From Haplosporangium gracile (Eukaryota > Mortierellomycota > Mortierellomycetes > Mortierellales > Mortierellaceae), in contig JAAAUF010000188.1 in assembly GCA_015499985.1 (NCBI GenBank), positions 5,105 to 53,033 on the forward strand: DNA of 47,929 nucleotides, in the 5' to 3' direction. Position numbers and translations under genes: made by a program. Positions 10,730-21,981 of the stretch are shown one piece after another. Under the pieces are notes generated by a model that saw only the letters and a list, made by a program, of their open reading frames with translations, was not told where the DNA came from and ran no database searches. Positions within the stretch are counted from its first letter, which is position 1. Every line of letters begins with the position of its first letter.

Positions 10730-13700
10730 TCAAGTCTCCTTGACTTCAACTTTGTAGTCATCAGGGTTGGGTGCCAAGGGAGAGGGCGCTCTCTTGGGCT
10801 GAAGGGCCAACGGTGCAACAGAGGCCATCACGGGTGACGGTGTGAGATCAGGGACAAGTGAGATGTGAGAAGGAGAAGGGGAAGGAGCTCCCGACGACAT
10901 GTTGTCCTCGCCATTGTGGACTGATCCGGCTGCGGATCCAGGGCGCTCATGACCAAGATGCTGCTGTTGATGTTGCTGGTGCTGCCGCTGCTGCTCGCTG
11001 TAGCGACGAACATCTTCCTCAGTAACTTGGGGTGGGGCCATACCAGGCAGGTTCCATCCAAGGGGCGCAATGCTACTCTGTGTGCTGTTGGTCGACGAGA
11101 CCGACGAAACAGAGTCGAGACGCTGGTGCTGACGCTGCTCGCGGAGCTGCTGCTGGTACGACTGGTACTGCTGTTGCTGGTATTCCTGCTCATAGGACGA
11201 GTAGTAAAAGTCCTGTAGCTGTTGCTGCTGCTGCTTGTAGTACTGCTGCTGCTGTTGTTGCATTTGTTGCTGGTACTGAACCGAGTATGTTCCAGACTGC
11301 TGGTTTTGCATCATAGGAGACGCGCTGGGTGAAGAGGTGTGAGAACCAGAGAGGCGGTTCTCCTTTTGCTTGGGTGTCGAAGGAACATACTTGGTGGCGG
11401 GTTTGTACGAGGACGACTGGTAATTGCTGAGCTGAGCAAAGGCAGTGTTGGGAGAAGGAGCATACAACGAAACGTTTGACGACTGGGGAGTTCCGGGGTT
11501 CTGGACCTGCTGGTTCATCGGCTGAGGGGAATTGTAAATCTGCTGCTGCTGTTGTTGGTACTGTTGCTGTTGCTGCTCGTACTGTTGCTGTTGTTCGTAT
11601 TGCTGCTGTTCGTACTGCTGTTGCTGCTGATATTGCTGTTGCTGCTGCTTCATCTGGAGCTTTTGCTGGCGAATTCTATCCAACGAGGGCATCTGGGGCA
11701 TGGCCACAAAGTTAATGGGCTCTTCTTCCTGCTGGGGACCATCGTGACCCATACTCTCAAGCGTTACTTCAGGTTCGGGTCCCATGCTCTCCAAAGGCTT
11801 CTCGGGTTCAGGTCCCATACTCTCAAGAGGACGCTCTGGTTCCCGACCCAAGCTCTCGCGGATAATCGACTTCGCCTTTTTGGGCGCAGAAGAACGCTGC
11901 TCGCCCATGGTCTCGCCAATAGCGGGTTTGCTTGCAAGTTCCTCGTGGGCATCAGACTCTTCTGTCTCATCAGAAGAACTGCTCGACTTATCCTTTGCTG
12001 CTCCTGCGCCCTCCTGCTGCTCGCCATCTTCTGGAATCCATGGACGAGGCCCCTGCTGCGATATCCGGGGCCCTTCGGGCTCAACTGCCAGCTGAGGTCC
12101 ACGAATACGAGATGGCTGGGTTGCCTTGGGAGTCTCCAAATCCTCATCAGAATCTTCAGTCTCGGTGTGCGAAGCCGAGGAGGTCTTGCTCGTATTGACG
12201 GTCACCTTCTTGGAAAGCCTTTGAAGGCGACGAGTAATGACCGCATCGCTATCGCCGTCCACAGTCTCGGGTGCTCTAGCCTGACGCTTGGCAATACGGG
12301 TCGATCGCTTGGGGCCAACATCACCCATCACAAATTGGAACTCCTCTGCAGTGAGCTGAAGATCGCCAGAGGTAGCAGCAGCCTCGGCTTCTTTGGCTGC
12401 CTTTGACTCGGCCAGACTCAACTCCAGGGCGTGCTTAATTTCCAACTCCTCCAATCGCTTCAGTGTCTCGGCTTCCGATGCCTCTCCGTCCGCCTGCTTC
12501 TTCAGCTCTTCGGCTTTCTTGATCTGAATGCTGGCCAACGCCTGGGTAGCCTCCGAGGCCCAGTCCGACTCGGTAGGGGTAGCACGAGAAGGCGAGGGAT
12601 TCAGTTTGTTGGGAGTCAGGGTGAGTTTTGGTGCAAGGGTCGATCCAAAGGGTGTCAAAAGATCCTTTTTGATTGGTGCCTCAACCTCAGCCTCCTTCTC
12701 CTCCTCCTCCTCCGATGACTCCGATGACTCTGATGACGTTGAAGACTCTACAGCAGCAACGACTGCTGCTGCTGTGACAACCTCCTCGACTGGGGTTTCG
12801 GGCGCCTTGGATTTGGTGGATGATGACTTCTTGGACTTGACAGAGGACTGCTGCTTGACCTTCTTGGGCGAAGCAGGCTCGTCGGAAGAGGTGGTGACTG
12901 CGACAGAGGCCTTGGCTTTCAAAGGAGACGATGGTGCAGCCACGAATTCGATATCAGAGTCCGAGTCCGAGTCGGAATCGGATGAGACTTCAGATCCTGA
13001 GACAGAGAGGTTGGCGAGGCTGGTCACGGTGCTGACGCTGTTGACACTGGTGACGGAAAGTCCTGTTTGCGAGCGGGGTGGGGGTGGAGGATGAACGACG
13101 ACCGATTGAGGGTTGACCATGATGAGCTGATCCCAGTTCTCGAGCGTAATTCTTGCTGCCTGAAGAATATCCTCCGTCTTGCGACCTACATTGATGGAAA
13201 TATATGGTTGTTTAGTCCAGCTGAGTCACTTTGATCCCCATGCTTCTGTAAACTTTGCTATTCGTCCTGCTGTACACTTCAGTCCTCGTGCTGCTGTAAA
13301 CTTCGTTCCTCGTGCTGCTCCACACAGACCCTCAGCAATCAACAAAACAAGCAAAACGTACCATCGTGCGTAGACCCAGGAGTGTCAATATGATCCAACA
13401 ACTCCTTGCCATGCTCGCCAATAATCTGCATCTTCTTGCCCAACTCAATAATAGCATTCAACTGCTCCGTATAAGCACCCTTGATACACTGTCTCTTCAA
13501 CGCCTGCAATTTCGTCTCTGTAGGCGCACTATCCTTTTGGAAATCGTCGAGTTCAGTCTGGAGGAGACGGGCTTTAGCGGACCGAAGACGAGATTTGGAT
13601 GCCTCGAGGATCTTTTGTTGAAGGTCGGCTTGGCGGCGACCCATCTCGCAGAGTGAGTCGTCCTTGGTCCGGAGGTATTTGATCTTTTCGCGGAAGGACT

Positions 13701-14264
13701 CGTATTGGGTCCCGAACCGGATTTCGTAGTCGCTGATCTTGCGGATGAGCAGGTTCAGCTTCAATAGCACATCCTATTATTATTATTATTTTTTGTTTTG
13801 GGACGAGAGAGAGTGTGTTAAAAGGATGCATTTTGAGTGTATCCAAAGTTGTTGTGCGTGCGACTTGCATTTCGAAACATCTGCTTACCCCAATGTCCTC
13901 CGTCTATCAACAGACATAGATCAACATAGAACAAAAAGCGAGAAAGAAGGAAGGAAGAAAGCGAGCTGGTTAGCATAACAGGCAAGAGCAACAGATAGAA
14001 AATCAGGGTACAGCCAAAACTAACACCCAAATAGAAACAACAGCCTATCTGTCTGACACACACAACAAAAAATCTCTCACTTCGTACCTGAGACTTGCTC
14101 CAGACCATCATATGTTTGCATTCCTCAACACGAACTTTTGAGACGACGGCAAGACTGTCAACGAGTCTGCGCTGTTCTCCGATGGCGTTTGTGAGAGGCG
14201 AGAGGAATGAGCCGGCTGCGCGACGGGCGCTTTCCTGCAGGTGGGGGAGGCTGAGCAGATCCAT
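10730..14264 (-). CDS. Eisosome Pil1/Lsp1-domain protein with long polyQ, UIM-bearing tail
   Basis: Pil1-family BAR-like protein, expected to assemble on the inner face of the plasma membrane. Exons: 14264-14088, 13903-13889 (15 nt), 13773-13362, 13185-10730; 1019 aa, about three times yeast Pil1. The first 220 residues carry the domain: RRAAGSFLSPL, then TEDIGDVLLKL, LRSAKARLLQTELDD, AIIELGKKMQIIGEHGKELLD and the conserved end HIDTPGSTHDGR. The rest is low-complexity: PPPPP, an Asp/Ser run, Lys-rich and acidic blocks, a UIM-like helix EELEIKHALELSLAE at 447-461, three 11-residue repeats of the xGxEPExPLES type (about 647-680), and two Gln/Tyr-rich tracts (about 711-750 and 840-905). The large last exon is one open frame, so the tail is not a mis-spliced neighbour. 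The family call is solid; the tail's function is unknown. Confidence 0.87.
11750..11851 (-). repeat. 33-bp coding minisatellite (11-residue repeat x3)
   Basis: Three in-frame copies of a 33-bp unit encode LGREPERPLES, MGPEPEKPLES and MGPEPEVTLES inside the tail of the Pil1-domain protein. The unit length is a multiple of three, so copy number can vary without breaking the frame. Confidence 0.85.
13240..13320. repeat. 24-bp minisatellite within an intron of the Pil1-domain gene
   Basis: Three and a half diverged copies of a 24-bp unit with the core GCTGCTGTAAACTTCGT lie wholly inside the intron 13186-13361. Successive copies begin near 13240, 13266, 13290 and 13314. Confidence 0.75.
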
Positions 14265-15127
14265 TGCTCTTGCGTTTTCTATGGTATATGTAGGTGAGTG
14301 TGCTGTGGAAGTAAGGGAGGTGGGTAGGGGATCAAAAAGTGAAAAGAAGGCGTGTGGGTATATTGAGTGCGAAGTAAAAGATGATGAGGATGATGAAAGA
14401 AAAAGTGGTGGTGGAGTGATGAATAAGAAACAGGGATAAAAAGGAAGGAAGGATAAAGAGTGAAAAAGAAGAGCAAGAAAACGTCCCTCAGGAGCCGAGG
14501 GGTATGTGCCCTGTCTCTGACTGCCTCGACAACATTTTTTTTTTTTCCACGAGATCAAGCGGGCTGTGACACTCTGCCTCTTCTTGATCTCCCTGTCTAG
14601 ACTCGAATGCTTTTTATATGGCACTACCACGTCAAAAAAATGGAACCCCGCAAAGCGAACAGGATACAAAATCTATTTTTTGCTTTTTTTTTTCTTTCTT
14701 TGCCATATCATGCTATGCTAAGTCGTCGTTTTGCTTGGCTTTTCTCTTCTCTTTCTCATCGGGAAGGGCTGAGTAAAGCAAAAAAAACCCCCCCAAACGT
14801 AAATAGTGCTTCACATCATAACATACACTTTCATGCTCAGTGGCTAAGATCACCTTGTCCCATAACGTATGCAAGTCATTCATTAGTCATCCAGCCTTTC
14901 ACTATATTCTTCTTCAAGCCAGAACGTCAGTCATAATCAATGTCACAAGAAGTATAAGCGCTTTATTTTGGTGGTATTTCGCATGTTGTTTTCGTTGTTT
15001 GTCGTTGCTGTTACTACTGGTGCAGCTGTTGCAACTGTTATTCGTTTTTTTTTGAATGTGGGCTTCAAGGTGGGCTGAGCTGCAGAAATTGCAAAGCTCT
15101 GTTCCTGTCAAAGATCTTATTTATCAT
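14265..15127. other. Intergenic region upstream of the Pil1-domain gene
   Basis: About 860 bp without a gene. Bases 14280-14480 are purine-rich on the plus strand, i.e. a pyrimidine-rich minus-strand leader and promoter for the Pil1-domain gene. A minus-strand AATAAA at 14962-14967 may end the MsrB transcript. T and C homopolymers fill much of the rest. Confidence 0.5.
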
Positions 15128-15790
15128 TTAGTTGTCGCCGGCCTTGAACTTCAAACTGACACTATTCACACAGTGCCTCTCATTCGTTGGAGTCGGGAAT
15201 CCCTCGCCTTTAAAAACGTGTCCCAAATGACCACCACAAGCATTACAAACAATCTCGATACGATGACCATCCTCATCCACATTCCTCCCCACCGCTCCCG
15301 GGATCGCATCAAAAAACGCCGGCCATCCACATCCACTCGAGAATTTCGTGTCGGAAGTGTAAAGAGGTGTGTGACAGGCGGCACAGGTATAAACGCCGGC
15401 GGTGGAGTGCTTGTTGTATTCACCGGTGTTGGGGCGTTCGGTGCCCTTTTGGCGGAGGACGCGGAATTGTTCGGGCGAGAGGACGGCGCGCCACTCTTGG
15501 TCGGTCTTTTGGTGGGTCATTGTTGCTGCTGCTGTTGTTGCTGCTGCTGCTGCTGCGGTGGAGGCGGAGGCGGAGGTGGTGGTTGGTTTGTTCTTGTTGC
15601 CAAAGGAAATGAATCGACGGCCGGTTCTTGTAAAAGGAGTAGGAAGAGAAAGGAGACGGGTTTGAGGAGAGAGACGGCCTAGAGTTCGAATCTGAGAAGC
15701 GATGAGAGCAGGCGGAGACAAAGTAAAAGTTGAGAAGAGAGATGTGTGTGAGGAGGAAACTCTTCGAGCAGCGGCTAGTGTTTTATACAT
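15128..15790 (-). CDS. Peptide methionine (R)-S-oxide reductase, MsrB, with N-terminal presequence
   Basis: Reduces the R epimer of methionine sulfoxide in proteins. Single exon, 220 aa. The catalytic domain starts around 93 (THQKTDQEWRAVLSPEQFRVL). Zinc ligands are Cys136/Cys139 (CAACH) and Cys182/Cys185 (CNACGGHLGH); SGCGWPAFF at 152-160 carries a candidate resolving Cys154; catalytic Cys207 sits in NERHCVNS, the MsrB signature. The first 70 residues are rich in Arg, Ser, Leu and Thr with almost no acidic residues and contain repeated RR/R motifs, as expected of a mitochondrial targeting sequence; an Ala/Thr-rich linker follows. Met91 (base 15520) would give a compact 130-residue cytosolic form. 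It is the only intronless gene in the window. Confidence 0.95.
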   Translation of the reverse strand: MYKTLAAARRVSSSHTSLFSTFTLSPPALIASQIRTLGRLSPQTRLLSLPTPFTRTGRRFISFGNKNKPTTTSASASTAAAAAATTAAATMTHQKTDQEWRAVLSPEQFRVLRQKGTERPNTGEYNKHSTAGVYTCAACHTPLYTSDTKFSSGCGWPAFFDAIPGAVGRNVDEDGHRIEIVCNACGGHLGHVFKGEGFPTPTNERHCVNSVSLKFKAGDN

Positions 15791-16230
15791 TTTCGTCCTG
15801 TCGTACTTTTGTTCTTGAATGAAGAAGGGTGATGATGAATCAACGGAAGGGGCTAAATGTGGATGAGGAGAACGAAAAAAAGAAAAGAAGGAACGCGCGC
15901 GGATAAATGTGAGTGTACATAAATTTTGACACAAGATGTGCGCTTCTGCGCGTAATCGCACACCATGTACGTCTCCAAGAAAGAAAAAAAAATAAATTGC
16001 GTGAACAAAACAGTCACCGTGGACTGATCGACAAGGCACCGGGCAAACGGCGATCCGCTTTCTGCGACAACTTCGCTCCTTCTTGCAACAATAGCCCCCA
16101 TCCGCGTTATTTTCTCTTCAACAGGAAACTCACTCATTCATTCAATTAGTCAATCAGTCAATAGTATGTTTAATAAAGTAGTAATAAGTATCTAACAAGT
16201 CGCACTCAGAGCGACATCCCATCATGAAGT
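15791..16230. other. Intergenic region between MsrB and ATG26
   Basis: 440 bp with no gene. It holds the MsrB upstream region (purine-rich plus strand at 15830-15900) and the downstream region of ATG26. No repeat or RNA gene is visible. Confidence 0.5.
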
Positions 16231-19200
16231 TTATCGCAGCTTGTTGGCGGTGGTGAGGCGAGTGGTGAGCTTCTGCGCATCCTGTCCAGCAATCAAAGCC
16301 TCAAGAGACGATGCCGCTGGCTTCTGATGACCACCACCCTTGCCACTAGAAGAGACAGACCGATCTCCTCCTCCTTGCGTCACAGTCCCACTGCTACTCT
16401 GGCTGCTATGGCTGCTTTGGCTGTGGCTGCTTTCGATCGATCCAGTCGTCGAAGGAGGTGGAGGAGGGGACGCTTGTCGCTGGCCGGGAGTCAGTGTCAA
16501 CGCTGGTGGGTGAAGACTGTTCGGGCTGAAATATCCCGTCATATGCGTTGCCTTAGTCGCCAACGATTCAATCACCTTGCGCGCCGTCGACGTCCGCTTG
16601 ACCAACTTGCCCGGCTTGTCGCCGCCATCCTTCTCCTTCTCCTGCAAGCTCTCGCCCTGGCCAAATACACGCGCAAAACTAGGAATGCTGCTGATGCTGC
16701 TGCTGCTGCTGTGGGTCTTGCCCGACGATGGGTTCATCGCCTCCAACTGAGCTGCCAACCCTTCAGCCGTCTCGTCATTGCAGTTAATCAGCTCAACCGA
16801 CCGGTCAGGGGCCGGCTCAGATGCCGAGACATGGATATGAGGCGAAAGCGGCTCAGACGTGGATCCGCTACGAGAGTGTCCACCGTGATACGTGAGAGAG
16901 TGACCCAACTCGGTGGAAACCCCCAAATGAGATGTCGTATCCTCCGAACGCATCGATGTGGTATCCTCCTCGCTGCCCGACAGCACGTTAAATCCTGCAG
17001 TGCTCTCCGATCCCTCCCCTCCAGAGGTCGCTCCACTGGCAAGAGATGAAGGCTGGACAAACCACCAGTCATCCTCGCCCTCCTGCACCTTGAACTTGAC
17101 AGGGGTGTCCTCCGACTTGTCCTTGCGGTGCTTGTTAAGGCGCTGTTTGGCAAAGGTCAGGTCGTGGTAAAAGTATTGGATTGCAGTACCAACACCATCC
17201 TCCGCACGAATCTTCTCTCCGATCGCGTGCGCCTTCTTGATCATCTTCTCATCCGTCGTGATCGTCACCAAGGCAGACGTCAACTTCTTGACCGTCAATT
17301 CATGGCACCAAACACCGACACCAGCCTCCTCAAGACGCTGGCCCCAGAAGTACTGGTCACCAAAGAAAGGCTTGACCACCGTAGGGATACCTGCGCGCAG
17401 ACCAGCTGCGACTGTACCGGCACCACCGTGATGAACACATCCAGACAACTGGGGGAAGAGCCAGTCGTGGGGAACAGACTTGAGCATGTAGACGCTCGAG
17501 GGGATGACTATCTCCTCCGTGGTAGTTTTCTTGGAAGCAGACGCAGGGTCATCCTGGCTTGTGACACGATCCGACCACCCCTTGGAAATAATAGCACGAA
17601 CGCCCGACTTGACAACGGCCTCGATGATCGTACGAGTCATACCATCAGGGTCAGGAACCACCATCGAACCGAAACCAATGTAAACGGGCTTGCGATCAGG
17701 ATCTGCCTTCAAGAAGGCGACAAGATCATCAGGAGGAGTCCACTTGAGATCGGGATTGTCCAAGAACCAATATCCAGTGACATGGACCCACGAGTGCCAG
17801 TCCATAGGAGCGGGGACAAGGTTGGGACTCCAAGAGTACAAGCTAGGCACACGGTGAGGTTCCATCTTCTCAAGGCTGGTGGGTGGTAGTCCCAACATAT
17901 CCTTGCGCCACTTGTTGACCTGGCCAGAGATACCCTTCCAGAAGACCTGCTCGATCATGACGTGGGTCATGTAGTTGTATCCACGGCCTAGGTTGTGCTC
18001 AGGCACGGCGAATGGATGGGGGAAAGCACGGGTTCTTGTCCAGGGGAAGGGGAATGCTCTGAAGTAAGGAATGTCGAGACGCTCGGCGATATGGATACCG
18101 GCCATGGCAGAAGGTGACTCGATCAAGACATCGGTGCCCTGGCAGGCCAACCAGGCAGTCTCCATAAGCTCATCCAACCAACCGCGGAAACGTTTGAGAC
18201 CTTCACGGATAAAGGACACTGTAAACATGCCGTTCTCAACACACAACTCAATCAGCTCCCCAGGATCTCCCTATTAGCGAAGATGCAGTGCACGCGTCAA
18301 TAACCATGCTCATAATCACATTTCTTCAGCGATATGCACAACAATGACGATGACTTACTCCGACGAGACCAAACTCGATTCCATGTCCCTCGATCCAATC
18401 CTTATATTCTCCGTGGGTAGCGATACGGCAAGAGTGTCCATCCTGCATGAGACGCTTGCAGAGGGCAATGTAAGGCTGGACATCACCACGGCTTCCGATG
18501 GTCAAACAAGTAATGTGCATGGGACGCGAGGGCTTGAACCCTGGGTGAGAAGCCCACGACATAGGTTCCACATGGACAGGCTCCTCACGAAGCTGCAACG
18601 AGTCCATGACACGAGACTCCATTGGGTCATCAAGCTCAATCGACGGCGTCTCTGCAATAGCCTGCGCTCTCAGCTTCGAACGCTTTTCCTGAGCCTCAGA
18701 GGTGGTGCGGTCGTGAAGGGTGTTCAAGATGGTATTGCGGGTCTCGGTTGTCGAAAACTCAAAGAAAATCTCCTCGTCTGTCTTGGTCAAGATACTGAGA
18801 CCGTGGAAGTAGAACCGGGTACCCTTATGTTTGTTAACCTGCTCAATGTCGGCCAGGGGCACAATCACCTTGGTGCGGGTTCCATATAGCTTGGACTTGA
18901 AGCAGAGGTAGTTGTCCGATAAGTACACTCTTCCGTAGAGAGGAAGAATTCGCAGCAGGTAGCCTGAAACAACAGCACTCAAGCCCTCGGTATCAGGCAA
19001 CGAGAACTCTTTCCTGAATGCATCCTGCTCCTTCTCGTTCAGGGTTGCAGCCTCATCTGCACCCAAAAAGTCGGGCTTGTGTTCGGCGATCCAGCTAGTT
19101 GTGCCTCGGATAGAAAAAGAAAGTGAGTGGCGAGACTTGTCCTTTTCGTTATCTTCAGTGTCCGAAGTTGGCTGAGATTTGGCCTGGCCATGAGGAGGGG

Positions 19201-21981
19201 GTTGGAGCCTGCTGCGCTTGGATCCTGTGGCACTCTGGAACAAGCTGCGTGATCCTGACAATGAAGACAATGGACGGTGAGAGGCCTCGGCAGTAGCTGT
19301 ATGAGTGGTTGCTAAGGTCTTTCGCGGTAAATTGACATTGGGCGAGGTGCTATCGTAAATCTTGTAGACGCGGCTGCGGTCCTGAGTAGCCGTTTGCTGA
19401 TACTTCTTCACCTGCGTCTTCAACGCCGCCAGCGTCTTTGCCGTCTCATTGAAGTAGGCAAAGTAGTACTAATTGACAGTAATCATTCTGATTAATATGA
19501 TACTCGTGAGTGGGATAATGATACTAGCAAGGAAAACATAGCACCCATAGCAGACATACCTCATCAACGGCATAGGACTCGTCGCTTTCCATAACCTTGA
19601 TCTGGATGGCTTCTGCAAAAGCCATGGTGTTCATTTCCACGTCCAGCACATTCGCCAAAGGGATTGAGATCTATTAACACAAACAAGTGTCCCATACGTG
19701 CGAATGAATAGGTAGGTTAGCTGTTGATTTAATTGTTGTAGATGCGACTGTTACAGCATCCATATGCAGGCGGTGATCGATTCATATCTTAATAGACAGT
19801 AACATACCTTAACTTTGTCACCCTCCATCTTGGCATGGAAAATGGACTTTTGAATGGACTTGACCCAGTCCGTCTTTCCTAGCTCCGAGTCCGTCTTAAA
19901 CGTGTATTTGCGATTGTTGGTGAAAATGTAGAAGCTATGGTCACTGTGCGGCGAGGGTTCGGCTGAGAGGGCATGCTTGAGATCAATGGTCTTGATAGGA
20001 TAGTACACATCCTAGAAAATCGGAAAGACAAGTGTTGTTAGCAATGGAAAGGTTAATGAAATTGACAATAGGAGACTTATGGGCGTGGAAAACGAGGATA
20101 GCCTGCTCGACTTACTGTCTGATTTCCGTAGTAGCTGAGGACGTCATTCTTCAGGATGAACCAGTAGCGCGTAAACTGCTTGGTAGTCCTGGACTTTTTG
20201 GCAAAGAATCCTTCCTTCTGGATGACATCCTGTGTAATACGAACGAAATGATCAAACAATGGTTACTACATAAGTTCCTTGGGAGAAGGTACCAGTGACG
20301 ATCGACAATCCTGTATCGTGTAAAATCAGTTACCTGGCTGGGAAGGTTGGCGTAGAAGCAGATGTGGTTGGTTGTTAAATACATGTATCCAGGAAGAAGG
20401 ACCGAGCGAGCCAACCAGCAAGAGTATTCTAATGATAACAACGATACGCAGTATTTGTTGATTAGTCCTGAAAAATCCAATCGCGCATATTCTTCAGGTC
20501 AAGACTGATTTGATCGTTCACCGTCATTCCTCACCTCCGAGAAAGTCCTCCAGTTCCGGGTAACCAAAGGCGGCCTGCAACTTTTCGGCGACGGTCTTCT
20601 TATCGCGTGCTGAGCCAAAAGAGATACCGCTGGTCGACTTGGTGATATCGCGATCCTGGCTAACAGATCGCGCCTTCTCCAAATCATGGTGACGGTGTTT
20701 GTGGGAGCCAGGCTGTAGATGGGCACTGTGGTGACCACCCTCGTCATCGCTAAAGTCCTCCTGTTCGCCCTCCGAGTGAATTCCCAGTCCATGAGCCGAT
20801 TCCTGACGAAACAGCATCCTGTGCAGCGCATTGTCCTGCTCTATTCACACATTTCGAATAATATCCAAAAAAAAAAAAAAAGAGTTAAAAAGGTTGCTCC
20901 TCTCCATTTGCCACCAGTTTATCATGAACAGTAACTGCAATGAGCTTCAGACTCGTGAATAAACTGCTGCTATTCTTATATTCACTCAAGTAAGTACCTT
21001 GACCATTGACATGAACCATATCATCGTCCTCTTCAGAGCCAAAGTCGGACCGGGTCTGGGAAACTCCCATGCTCTCCTACAAAGGTTATTTGAGAAAGTG
21101 ATACAAAAAGGTACGGCTCAATGTTAGCCTATGACGCGAATCGTACCCTGCCTTGGACCCTGATTTGTTGTCCGACAATGCATTCTTTTTTTTTTGAGTT
21201 TTTTGTGTTTTTTTTGACAAGAGCCGGATGACCCATTGGGTCTGGGTACAAAATGGTGCTGGGTCACTGTGCAGCAGTCTAGACTACTGTTAGGGCCAGG
21301 CTGTTTGCGATAGTTGTGCACAATAAAGGATTGAGTAGTGCTTATCATTGTCCCTTCCTATGTTCATGGTCTATTCCCTGCACTCTTTATTCCTGTTCTT
21401 TGTAATGTCGGCTCTTGAACCCTCGTCAGTACCACAACAGCAACAACAAAGCAACTAAAGCAAACAACTCAGCCCGAATGTGATGCTTGCTTGTTCTTTA
21501 CTGTCAGTCTGTTCTCTTTGCCTTGACATATGATATTCATTCTTATTAAACTCTCTATTGTTGGTTTGTGTTGATATTCTCTCCTCTCCTCCCATGACTC
21601 TGATCGGTCACGCAGACATCAAAAAAGACCCATTCATTGAAAACGAGCACCCCAACTCTTTTTTTTTTTCCAACACCTCTCACACTTCGTCTGTCCTTGT
21701 CCTCTGGCATTACTCCAGTTGCGAAATTTGAAATATGAAAAATATGTGGCACATGTGTTCGTGTGTGTCCAATAATGAATGCGTCGAGCGGGGGAAAGAG
21801 GGCGGAGGAGGGACATTGGAAGGCAACGATAGGTCCCCAGTGAAATGAGAGGATGGTAAGTGGAAATATATATAAAGAATTCCTTGTGAAGCGGTCTTAC
21901 CGAACGAAGAGCGGCGGCGACAAACTGGAAGAGTGCCGACCCACCGGTCGGTGGTTTGACGACCTTGTCACTGAGACTCAT
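16231..21981 (-). CDS. ATG26: Sterol 3-beta-glucosyltransferase Atg26
   Basis: Transfers glucose from UDP-glucose to ergosterol-type sterols at membranes; in some fungi it is needed for pexophagy. Exons: 21981-21901, 21076-20998, 20840-20535, 20428-20334, 20229-20116, 20011-19808, 19670-19560, 19468-18359, 18270-16231; 1379 aa. Domain order is diagnostic: first GRAM (about 145-187, SCWLARSVLLPGYMYLTTNH), PH (about 188-290, KEGFFAKKSRTTKQFTRYW then FKTDSELGKTDWVKSIQKS), second GRAM (about 481-545, LYGRVYLSDNYLCF), then the glycosyltransferase from about 647 (MHITCLTIGSRGDVQPY) with the sugar-nucleotide motif HHGGAGT at 980-986 and PFFGDQYFWGQRL. A Ser/Thr/Pro-rich tail of about 300 residues follows the catalytic domain. 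The first intron (21077-21900, 824 nt) is much longer than the rest, so a missed small exon there is possible. Confidence 0.95.

Noticed and set aside
11552..12406. 284-codon plus-strand open frame rich in Leu and Arg
   Set aside because: It is the antisense of the polyQ and acidic part of the Pil1-domain gene; Leu runs arise from CAG repeats read backwards.
16327..17889. Two overlapping plus-strand open frames of 240 and 253 codons
   Set aside because: Antisense shadows of the ATG26 last exon, whose minus-strand frame carries clear glycosyltransferase motifs.
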